DNA of 9,717 nucleotides, taken from contig JAISZE010000153.1 of NCBI GenBank assembly GCA_031269405.1, positions 1 to 9,717 of the forward strand, in the 5' to 3' direction. Numbering within the stretch: position 1 is the first letter of the stretch; each line of letters begins with the position of its first letter. Source of the DNA: Treponema sp. Lineage in GTDB: Bacteria > Spirochaetota > Spirochaetia > Treponematales > Breznakiellaceae. Shown here piece by piece: positions 1 through 5,188 of this stretch. Below the pieces are notes generated by a model. The model saw only the letters and a program-made list of their open reading frames with translations. It searched no databases and was not told where the DNA came from. A program made the translations under genes and the position numbers.

Positions 1-146
1 TTATATAAGCCCGCGCCTACATGGGTATCAATGCAGAGAAGGGGCTTTTCCTTTTTCGTAAGATACCCGGCGCACCAGGCGAATACCATGTGTTTAAGGA
101 CATCAGCGGCGTTCCCTGCATGGAAACCGTGCCGGTAACTGAGCAT
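1..146 (-). CDS. rlmJ: RlmJ, 23S rRNA (adenine-2030-N6)-methyltransferase, N-terminal fragment cut by window edge
   Basis: The minus strand from the ATG at 146-144 reads open to the window edge for 48 codons. It begins MLSYRHGFHAGNAADVLKH, which closely matches the start of E. coli RlmJ (LSYRH-FHAGN-ADVLKH), and continues to CIDTHVGAGLY, matching the DTHAGAGRY motif of the S-adenosylmethionine-binding fold. The family methylates N6 of A2030 in 23S rRNA. The catalytic DPPY-type motif lies outside the window, so activity cannot be judged. An AGGA lies only two bases before the ATG, which is close for a ribosome site, but the homology fixes this start. The gene is 33 bp downstream of the sigma-like gene on the same strand, so co-transcription is likely. 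The fragment is too short to appear as a complete open frame and is truncated by the window, not broken. Confidence 0.88.
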   Translation of the reverse strand, partial: MLSYRHGFHAGNAADVLKHMVFAWCAGYLTKKEKPLLCIDTHVGAGLY

Positions 147-179
147 GGTCCTATAATAACCGCATCCGCCTGTTTCCCG

Positions 180-1040
180 CTAGTTCCTGTTGTATTCGTC
201 CGGCCTGCCGGGAAACTGGCTTTGGGATTTTTTCCTGATAGTAAACAGGGTGGAATCCACGGTCCCTTTGGGGATTTTGAGGATTTCGGCCACGTCCCTG
301 TTGGACGCGTTCAGGCGCGCCCCTGCAAGGCGTTTTTTCATGGAAAGGTAGCGGCACTTGGCCCGGTCATAACGGCCCTGCATTTTCTCCCGGTACGCGG
401 TCCCGGGAACCACTGAAGAATACCGCTGGTGGAAGGACAGGCAGCGATAGTACTGGCAATAAAGCCTGTTCCTGAGATCCAGAATTTTCTGTTCCTTGTC
501 CCTGCGCATCTTGTGCATTTCATCGATAAGGCGCCTGAGCTCTTCTTTACTCCGGTTCACATAAGCCGCGATTCTGTCCAGGAGATCCTCGGAAACAAAA
601 AAATAGGATTTTAATAACAGAACAAGGATCTGCTGCGGGCTGTAGTTGTTTTCAAAGGCAGGAAGGCCGTAGGCGTTCCCGTATTCAGGTTCGACTTCGC
701 AGGCTTTCATCTCTTCGGCCCTGGCTTTCCAGCAGACGTATTCCGTGGCCCGGTGATCCGCTTCTTTGGACCTGTATTCCTTGCTGGCCCAGCGTACAAT
801 CGAACTGATGTAAGCCTCAAAGCTGGATCCCTTTTCCCGGTAGTAGCCTATCGCCCGTGACAGCCTTGGATAAAACCAGGCGAGGAAATCAACAAACCGG
901 TCCCGGTTCCCTTCAAAAACATGGAACCGTTCGTAGTTATCGATAAGGTATTGAAAAACAAGACCTTCAAAATCTTTCCGGTCTATTTTTCCCAACAAAT
1001 AGTACTGATGAGTTTCCGCAAGTGTGCAAGTATTCTGCAT
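180..1040 (-). CDS. Divergent sigma-70-like protein with a C-terminal helix-turn-helix
   Basis: 286 residues, soluble, no signal peptide. Residues 22-95 resemble sigma region 2: an aromatic- and arginine-rich helical stretch with FVDFLAWFYPRLSRAI (49-64) and SSFEAYISSIVRWASKEYR (72-90). Residues 245-272 (NASNRDVAEILKIPKGTVDS, then TLFTIRKK) look like a region-4 helix-turn-helix. Between them is an unusually long, charged helical linker of about 150 residues with two YY/RY-rich patches (197-207) and cysteines at 103, 114, 195, 200 and 229. A standard ECF factor is nearer 180 residues. The start is supported by GGGAGG five bases before the ATG. It sits directly upstream of rlmJ. A role as an alternative sigma factor or DNA-binding regulator is inferred from motif likeness; it may be a spirochaete-specific family with no core-binding activity. 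The reading frame itself is secure. Confidence 0.7.
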   Translation of the reverse strand: MQNTCTLAETHQYYLLGKIDRKDFEGLVFQYLIDNYERFHVFEGNRDRFVDFLAWFYPRLSRAIGYYREKGSSFEAYISSIVRWASKEYRSKEADHRATEYVCWKARAEEMKACEVEPEYGNAYGLPAFENNYSPQQILVLLLKSYFFVSEDLLDRIAAYVNRSKEELRRLIDEMHKMRRDKEQKILDLRNRLYCQYYRCLSFHQRYSSVVPGTAYREKMQGRYDRAKCRYLSMKKRLAGARLNASNRDVAEILKIPKGTVDSTLFTIRKKSQSQFPGRPDEYNRN

Positions 1041-1054
1041 AACGCCTCCCTGGT

Positions 1055-1074
1055 GTCCGACATATAATACGGAC
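1055..1074. repeat. Small inverted repeat upstream of the sigma-like gene
   Basis: GTCCG (1055-1059) and CGGAC (1070-1074) form a 5-bp inverted repeat around an AT-rich core. On the minus strand that core reads TATTATATG, a possible -10 element (TATTAT, 1069-1064). No convincing -35 element lies at the matching distance (the bases there read AAGCAA). This could be an operator over the promoter of the sigma-like gene, but the arms are short. Confidence 0.25.
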
Positions 1075-1100
1075 CGGACAGGGGATTTGCTTCACTGGGG

Positions 1101-1114
1101 ATGACAAATGTCAT
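1101..1114. promoter_or_regulatory. Palindrome ATGACA-AA-TGTCAT, candidate operator
   Basis: A 14-bp dyad with perfect 6-bp arms and a 2-bp centre lies 61 bp upstream of the sigma-like gene, in the 140-bp gap after nrnA. Symmetry and spacing suit a dimeric helix-turn-helix regulator. No regulator is assigned. The rest of the gap (1115-1180) is AT-rich with only weak stems (CTAAA 1146-1150 with TTTAG 1159-1163) and no clear intrinsic terminator for nrnA. Confidence 0.35.
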
Positions 1115-1180
1115 GGAAAAAATCAGGATAGAATAATGGGAACCTCTAAAAACTGAAATTTAGGAACAAATTCTATTTTT

Positions 1181-2146
1181 TCAGGAAAAAATTGTTTTGA
1201 ACTTGTCCAGCAGTTTCTGCTTGATTTCGCCTATGGTCCCTTCCAGGCTGAGGCCTGCGGCGTTTTTGTGGCCTCCTCCGCCAAAGGCCCTGGCTATAGC
1301 CGCCACATCGACTTCGTCCCTGGAACGGAACCCTACGGTGCAGTTGTCCGGTTTTTCCTGGCGTATGAGTACCACAGCTTCTACGCCCTTTATGGCCTGG
1401 AAATTCTGATAGACAGCGTCGGAATCCCGGCTTTCCAGACCGAAGCGCCGGGTTTCTTCGTATTCTTCTGTGGAGATAATGAGCCTTCCGTCAAAATAGG
1501 ATTCCCCCCGGGCAAGGATGCGGCCCATGAGGATCCGGGAATCCAGGCTCCTGCCTCCGTGGATTTTCTGAAACATCTCTTTGGGGCTGGCCCCTGCGCG
1601 GATCATCTTTGCTGCGGCTTCGAAGGTCTCCGCTCCTGTTTCGTCTATATGGCGGAAAAAACCCGTATCGGTGCAAAGCCCGAAGAGGAGGAGTTCGGCT
1701 TCGTCCTTGAGGAGCTTGAGCCCCAGGGCCTCGATGAGCCTGCCGACCATAACGGTAACCGACGGGGCCTTTTCGTCGATAAAGTCCCCCTCCCCTCCCC
1801 TCACGCCCGCCTCGTGGTGATCGATAAACGCCGTAGGAAGTCCTTTAAGCAAAGGGGCCAGGTCCCCGGTACGGTCAACGGAACTGCAATCGGTAATGAT
1901 GACCCTGGCGCCTGCCCGGCAGGTTTCCCCGATAGAGGAGATGAAGTATTTTTCGTAAGCCTTCACCTCTGTCCGTTTGAAAGGCCCTGCGGAACAGGGA
2001 AAAGCTTCCTTGCCCAGCCTCTTCAGCGCCGAGACCAGGGCAAGCTGGCTGCCTACGCAGTCGCCGTCAGGTTCCTTGTGCCCTGCGACAATGAATAGTT
2101 TTCCGGTTTTGATAAAGTCCAATAACGCGTCAGGCGCCGGAATCAT
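1181..2146 (-). CDS. nrnA: NrnA-like DHH/DHHA1 phosphoesterase (nanoRNase / pAp phosphatase)
   Basis: 321 residues, the usual length for NrnA. DHH domain motifs appear in order: GHKEPDGDCVGS (22-33; metal ligands D27 and D29), ITDCSSVDRTG (84-94; D86), the namesake DHH (109-111), and CTDTGFFRH (158-166; D160). The DHHA1 substrate-binding domain ends with the glycine-rich GGGGHKNAAG (289-298). All expected catalytic residues are present. Family members degrade 2-5-nt RNAs and often dephosphorylate 3'-phosphoadenosine 5'-phosphate; some also cleave pGpG, the product of c-di-GMP breakdown. The start is 15 bp after the M24 stop; the nearest AGAGG lies 12 bases before the ATG, so translation may depend on coupling to the upstream gene. 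It is the last gene of the three-gene minus-strand run starting at 3753. The C-rich tract at 1787-1805 lies in the loop after DHH. Confidence 0.85.
   Translation of the reverse strand: MIPAPDALLDFIKTGKLFIVAGHKEPDGDCVGSQLALVSALKRLGKEAFPCSAGPFKRTEVKAYEKYFISSIGETCRAGARVIITDCSSVDRTGDLAPLLKGLPTAFIDHHEAGVRGGEGDFIDEKAPSVTVMVGRLIEALGLKLLKDEAELLLFGLCTDTGFFRHIDETGAETFEAAAKMIRAGASPKEMFQKIHGGRSLDSRILMGRILARGESYFDGRLIISTEEYEETRRFGLESRDSDAVYQNFQAIKGVEAVVLIRQEKPDNCTVGFRSRDEVDVAAIARAFGGGGHKNAAGLSLEGTIGEIKQKLLDKFKTIFS
1787..1805. repeat. C-rich 19-bp direct repeat, copy 1 (inside nrnA)
   Basis: The plus strand reads three CCCCT units followed by CACG. The identical 19 bases recur at 6117-6135 in the cyclase gene. 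Here, read on the minus strand, it encodes part of VRGGEGDF, the loop just after the DHH motif. The tract is low complexity, so recurrence may be partly compositional. Confidence 0.5.
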
Positions 2147-2161
2147 TTTTTATAATAACCT

Positions 2162-3328
2162 CTAGCGCAATAAGAGCCCGCGCTGCACGCTCCAGGGATA
2201 CCCGCTTACTACCGGTTTTCCTGCTTTAATGTAAACGTCAATTTCTGTCCGCATGCCGAAATTCTCAAAATAGATCCCAGGCTCAAGGGAGAAACAGGAG
2301 CCCTCCAGAATCAGCCGGTCATCGGGGAATTCAACGGAATCCATGTTAACCCCTGAACCGTGGAGTTCCGTATCAATGCCGTGCCCGGTCCGATGCTTCA
2401 GGGCCTGCTCATAACCCAGGCCGATAAGAGCTTCCCGGGTTTTCCTGTCTACCCGGGCCCCTGTAAGCCCCTTGGACGCAGCCAGTTCTTTTTCAATAAA
2501 GGCCAACGCCTTGTCCCTGGCGCCCAGAAGATCGGCAAAAGCCTTTTCATATTCATCTCCGGGCGTTTCCGCATAAACCCCTACCCAGGAAATATCCGCC
2601 CAAATCGCGCCGGGCTTTTTTTCCTTTGCCCAGAGATCAAACTGGATCACATCTCCTTTTTGGAATTCGGCGCCCAGGCCGGAAAAATCATAGTGGGGGT
2701 TGCCCGCGTTGGCCCCTGCGGCGACGATAGGCGTATGACCGGGATCCAGGCCGCGGTTTTCCATCTCTGTCAGCATCATGCTCCGGATATCCCCTTCGCA
2801 AAGGCTCCCGGAACGGCTGTTTTTTACCAGCTTCCAGGCGCGATCCACAATTTCATAAAGATGAACCGCCGCCTTCTCGTGGGAATCGATACCCCTGCTG
2901 TCCAGTATCCCCCGGAAACGCTGTATCAGCGCCCCTGCTGAAACCAGGCTGAGCCCCGCTTTTTCCAGAACCGCCGCGGTCCCTGCATCAAGAAAGGAAA
3001 TAGCGGCGATATATTCCGATGACTGTACTCCCCAGGACTTTCCCGCCAAAGGCTTCAGGGCCGCCAAAAGCCCGTCCCTGCTGCGGTAGAACGTTTTTTC
3101 CCCAGGCAGATGTTCCAGGGCCGCAGGCTCCACGGCGTGAAGGATTTTCCACGGAGAACCCCTGGAAGGAACAGCGTAAATCCACAGCCGGGTATTGGAC
3201 ATATCCTGCGGGACGCCGAGAATTTCGTCAGATATCCTGTCGCGGTGGCGGAAATTACAAAAAAGCCATCCGTCAAGGCTTTCACTGCGGATGGCTTCCT
3301 GGAGAGGTTCCAGTTCGGAAAAAGGCAT
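2162..3328 (-). CDS. M24-family metallopeptidase (Xaa-Pro aminopeptidase / prolidase-like)
   Basis: 388 residues, cytoplasmic, no signal peptide. Residues 1-140 form a creatinase-like N-terminal domain, and 145-388 the pita-bread catalytic domain. The five metal ligands of the M24 fold can be placed: D231 (VIQFDLW), D245 (WADISW), H316 (RTGHGI), E349 (SLEPGIYF) and E362 (RTEIDVYI). H212 (GNPHYD) and H323 (ELHGSG) fit the substrate-positioning histidines, so a catalytically active enzyme is predicted. The fold plus N-terminal domain points to Xaa-Pro aminopeptidase or prolidase-like activity rather than methionine aminopeptidase; the exact substrate is unknown. The start codon overlaps the stop of the upstream secreted-protein gene (TGATG, one shared base) and has no strong ribosome site of its own, which indicates translational coupling. 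Confidence 0.85.
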   Translation of the reverse strand: MPFSELEPLQEAIRSESLDGWLFCNFRHRDRISDEILGVPQDMSNTRLWIYAVPSRGSPWKILHAVEPAALEHLPGEKTFYRSRDGLLAALKPLAGKSWGVQSSEYIAAISFLDAGTAAVLEKAGLSLVSAGALIQRFRGILDSRGIDSHEKAAVHLYEIVDRAWKLVKNSRSGSLCEGDIRSMMLTEMENRGLDPGHTPIVAAGANAGNPHYDFSGLGAEFQKGDVIQFDLWAKEKKPGAIWADISWVGVYAETPGDEYEKAFADLLGARDKALAFIEKELAASKGLTGARVDRKTREALIGLGYEQALKHRTGHGIDTELHGSGVNMDSVEFPDDRLILEGSCFSLEPGIYFENFGMRTEIDVYIKAGKPVVSGYPWSVQRGLLLR

Positions 3329-3753
3329 CAGAATTCCAGCCGTATGTCTTCTATACCCTCAAAATACTCGTCAAGGTTGATATTGAGGGGTACTACGCCC
3401 CAGCTTTCATGGGCCCGTTCCCGACGCACATAGAGACGCACATGGCTGAATTCCCCGGACTTGTAATACACCGTAAGGGTAGGCCAAGCCTTTCCTGATC
3501 CCAGGGTTATCTGGTCCGCTTTTCCCGTGGGATCGGTAAACCATTCCAGGGGGAGATAGGTCCGGGCCATCTGATTGGTCCCTTTCCGGTAGAGGATCAC
3601 GTACCCGCCCTTGTATGAATAAATCTTTTCGATTGGGACGCTTACATAGTAGAAATCCGATTCATTGCGCAGAGACCGGCTGTCCTGGGCAAAAATCGCC
3701 CAGCCTGTACCCATCATAAGGCCCAGCAGGACCACTAAAACCGCTCTTTTCAT
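3328..3753 (-). CDS. Small secreted protein of unknown function
   Basis: 141 residues. Residues 1-23 are a clear signal peptide: MKR, a hydrophobic core (AVLVVLLGLMMGTGWAIF), and a likely cleavage site near FA-QDS. There is no lipobox cysteine, so a soluble periplasmic or secreted product is expected. The mature part of about 118 residues is rich in beta-prone aromatic stretches (DFYYVSVPIEKIYSYKGGYV; TLTVYYKSG) and contains no cysteine, suggesting a small beta-sandwich or barrel. No known family is recognised; it may be a conserved treponemal envelope protein. The start is well fixed by a perfect AGGAGG (3764-3759) five bases before the ATG. It overlaps the M24 peptidase gene by one base and is the first gene of that operon, downstream of a good promoter candidate at 3888-3860. 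Confidence 0.75.
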   Translation of the reverse strand: MKRAVLVVLLGLMMGTGWAIFAQDSRSLRNESDFYYVSVPIEKIYSYKGGYVILYRKGTNQMARTYLPLEWFTDPTGKADQITLGSGKAWPTLTVYYKSGEFSHVRLYVRRERAHESWGVVPLNINLDEYFEGIEDIRLEF

Positions 3754-3859
3754 CTCATCCTCCTTGAATGTTCATTGGCAAAGCCTCAATGCCCTGCCCG
3801 GTAAATCCCTAAAACCGCCTTTAATCATAAGTATCGGCGTTAATTCGCTTCCAGCCTTA

Positions 3860-3888
3860 ACTATAATGCTTCCCGGCTCTCCGGGCAA
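3860..3888 (-). promoter_or_regulatory. Sigma-70-type promoter candidate for the secreted protein-M24-nrnA operon
   Basis: On the minus strand TTGCCC (3888-3883) is followed after exactly 17 bases by TATAGT (3865-3860). These match 4/6 and 5/6 of the TTGACA/TATAAT consensus. Transcription would start near 3853, giving a leader of about 100 bases before the AGGAGG and ATG at 3753. The -35 element lies inside the hairpin at 3869-3889, so stem and promoter overlap. Confidence 0.45.
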
Positions 3889-3898
3889 GTGCTTTTTT
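3869..3898 (+). terminator. Hairpin with T-run, terminator-like on the plus strand
   Basis: CTTCCCGG-CTCT-CCGGGcAAG (3869-3889) makes a 5-bp GC stem (CCCGG/CCGGG) extended by CTT/AAG across a bulged C, and is followed by TTTTTT at 3893-3898. The T-run is on the plus-strand side, so it would stop antisense transcription running into the 3' end of argF. For argF transcripts on the minus strand the same stem exists just past the TAA, but no U-run follows, so termination in that direction is doubtful. Confidence 0.45.
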
Positions 3899-3903
3899 CC
3901 GCC

Positions 3904-4857
3904 TTAGTCCCCCGTCCCGTTGATAGTCGCCAGCATTACGGCCTTAATGGTGTGTTTCCGGTTTTCCGCCTCGTCCCAGGCCCGGCTCCGGGGCCCGTCG
4001 ATGACCTCAGCGGTAACTTCTTCGCCTTTTACCGCCGGCAGGCAGTGCAGGAAAATCGTCTCTTTTTTTCCGGTTCTGTCCATCAGAGCCTGGTTTACCT
4101 GATAGGGTTTGAGGAGTTTGACCCGTTCGGCTTTTTTGTCCTCTTCGCCCATTGACGCCCACACGTCGGTATACAGAGCGTCGGCGCCTTCTACTTCCCC
4201 AAGGCTGTCTGAAACCCGTATCGCAGCGCCTGAGGCAACCGCAAAAGGAGCGCAGGCGTCCAGCAGTTTCCTGCCGGGGTTCAGTGTTCCCGGGGTGATA
4301 ACAGTAAAGTCGATCCCCAGTTTGGAACAGATCACCATGAGGGAACGGGCCACGTTGTTCCTGCCGTCTCCGATAAAACAGAGCTTTTTGCCCCTTGAAT
4401 CGCCGAAATTTTCCTCCAGGGTCAAGATATCCGCCAGAGCCTGGGTGGGGTGGTAATCGTCCGTAAGGCCGTTGTAAACAGGCGCCCCTGAATACTTCGC
4501 CAGGGTTTCCGCTGTTGACTGTTTGAAACCCCGGAACTGGATAGCCGTGAACATCCGCCCCAGGACCCGGGCAGTGTCCTCAAGGGACTCTTTGACGCCT
4601 AAATGAATATCCTGGGCAGAAAGGAACACCGGGTGCCCCCCTTCTTCCCCAAAGGCGGTTTCAAAGGCGCAGCGGGTCCTGGTAGAACGTTTCTCGAAAA
4701 GCAGGGCCAGGGTTTTCCCGGTAAAACGGAGATGGATCTCCCCTTTCTGTTTCTGTTCTTTTACCAGCTTCGACAGGTCCAAAAGCCCCCGGATTTCTTC
4801 AGGCGAATAATCCAGCCAGGTCAGCAGGGACCGCCCCTTGAATTGTTCCAGACTCAT
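3904..4857 (-). CDS. argF: Ornithine carbamoyltransferase
   Basis: 317 residues, within the usual 300-335. It catalyses carbamoyl phosphate + L-ornithine to citrulline + phosphate, in arginine synthesis or, in reverse, arginine fermentation. Signatures seen: carbamoyl-phosphate loop FEKRSTRTR (54-62), FRG (108-110), HPTQALAD (136-143), FIGDGRNNVARSL (161-173), ornithine-side DVWASMG (231-237), HCLPA (271-275), and the C-terminal AENRKHTIKAVM (297-308). The HCLP and ornithine-loop motifs favour ornithine rather than aspartate or putrescine transcarbamylase. AAGAGG precedes the ATG by seven bases, but it is one arm of a perfect hairpin (4880-4865). No other arginine gene is nearby, so the context does not tell biosynthetic from catabolic use (argF versus arcB). 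It is divergent from the cyclase gene. Confidence 0.93.
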   Translation of the reverse strand: MSLEQFKGRSLLTWLDYSPEEIRGLLDLSKLVKEQKQKGEIHLRFTGKTLALLFEKRSTRTRCAFETAFGEEGGHPVFLSAQDIHLGVKESLEDTARVLGRMFTAIQFRGFKQSTAETLAKYSGAPVYNGLTDDYHPTQALADILTLEENFGDSRGKKLCFIGDGRNNVARSLMVICSKLGIDFTVITPGTLNPGRKLLDACAPFAVASGAAIRVSDSLGEVEGADALYTDVWASMGEEDKKAERVKLLKPYQVNQALMDRTGKKETIFLHCLPAVKGEEVTAEVIDGPRSRAWDEAENRKHTIKAVMLATINGTGD

Positions 4858-4864
4858 ACATACA

Positions 4865-4880
4865 CCTCTTGTTGAAGAGG
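4865..4880 (-). promoter_or_regulatory. Hairpin that sequesters the argF Shine-Dalgarno sequence
   Basis: On the minus strand the argF leader reads CCTCTT-CAAC-AAGAGG, a perfect 6-bp stem with a 4-base loop. The 3' arm AAGAGG is the only good ribosome-binding sequence before the argF ATG, seven bases downstream. Folded, the site is masked; open, it is well placed. This is visible in sequence; a regulatory role is inferred. Confidence 0.55.
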
Positions 4881-5009
4881 GTAACCGGTAAAGGGCGTTT
4901 CTGTCTATATTTCCAGTTTCAATACCCGTATCGCGTCATCGCGGCATATTTTCCTATGATCTTTCCAAAACATCCACCGCCGATTGTTTCCAAATCCGTA
5001 GTGTTTCTG

Positions 5010-5040
5010 TTGACAGGTTTGCGGCCCTGCGCGGTATGCC
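5010..5040 (+). promoter_or_regulatory. Possible promoter for the cyclase-HD-GYP operon
   Basis: A perfect -35 consensus TTGACA (5010-5015) is present on the plus strand, but the -10 side is weak: TATGCC (5035-5040) at 19-bp spacing, or GGTATG (5033-5038) at 17. If used, the inverted-repeat element at 5056-5134 would lie entirely within the 5' leader of the cyclase mRNA. Confidence 0.22.
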
Positions 5041-5055
5041 GGGTGAAACAGGAGA

Positions 5056-5134
5056 AACCACGGACGGCCCGGACAGAACGGACAGAAGAGGTAAGAGCGC
5101 TCTTTTATCCGTGCCGTCCGTGATGGTCCGCGGT
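5056..5134. repeat. Imperfect inverted-repeat element of about 79 bp (CGGAC-rich)
   Basis: The arm CACGGACGGCCCGGA (5059-5073) pairs with 5108-5122, whose reverse complement is CACGGACGGCACGGA (14 of 15 identical). The outer ACCACGGAC (5057-5065) can also pair with 5126-5134 (8 of 9). The centre is a 12-bp perfect palindrome AAGAGCGCTCTT (5093-5104). It has the look of a dispersed palindromic element (REP- or MITE-like) rather than a terminator, as no T-run follows either arm. No clear target-site duplication is seen. It lies about 55 bp before the cyclase start. Confidence 0.6.
5061..5087. repeat. Three tandem 9-bp units starting CGGAC
   Basis: CGGACGGCC, CGGACAGAA, CGGACAGAA follow one another without gaps; the last two are identical. 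They form the left arm of the inverted-repeat element and have no equally long counterpart on the right, so the element is asymmetric. Confidence 0.6.
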
Positions 5135-5174
5135 AGGGCATGACTAAAGCCCCGGTATCAATCATACTATAAAA

Positions 5175-5182
5175 GAGGAGGG
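5175..5182 (+). promoter_or_regulatory. Ribosome-binding site of the cyclase gene
   Basis: GAGGAGGG ends six bases before the ATG at 5189, ideal spacing. It fixes the start; the first residues form the expected N-terminal membrane anchor. Confidence 0.75.
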
Positions 5183-5188
5183 CCCTTC

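Larger units (their letters stand above)
4858..5188. other. 331-bp divergent intergenic region between argF and the cyclase gene
   Basis: No gene is seen here. It must hold promoters for both divergent genes. It contains, left to right: the argF ribosome-site hairpin (4865-4880); an AT-richer stretch 4881-5009 with no convincing argF promoter; a perfect TTGACA at 5010-5015; the CGGAC inverted-repeat element (5056-5134); and the cyclase ribosome site (5175-5182). The TACTATAAAA at 5164-5173 resembles a -10 box but lies too close to the ribosome site to be a normal promoter. Confidence 0.6.

Noticed and set aside
21..416. Plus-strand open frame of 131 codons at the left edge
   Set aside because: It runs antisense to rlmJ and the 3' end of the sigma-like gene, both better supported; no family likeness.
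1268..2098. Long plus-strand open frame of 276 codons opposite nrnA
   Set aside because: It is antisense to a gene with all DHH/DHHA1 motifs, has no recognisable domain, and arises from codon bias in GC-rich sequence.
5010..5015. Perfect TTGACA taken as a firm cyclase promoter
   Set aside because: The -10 partner is poor at every allowed spacing, so it is listed only as a low-confidence candidate.
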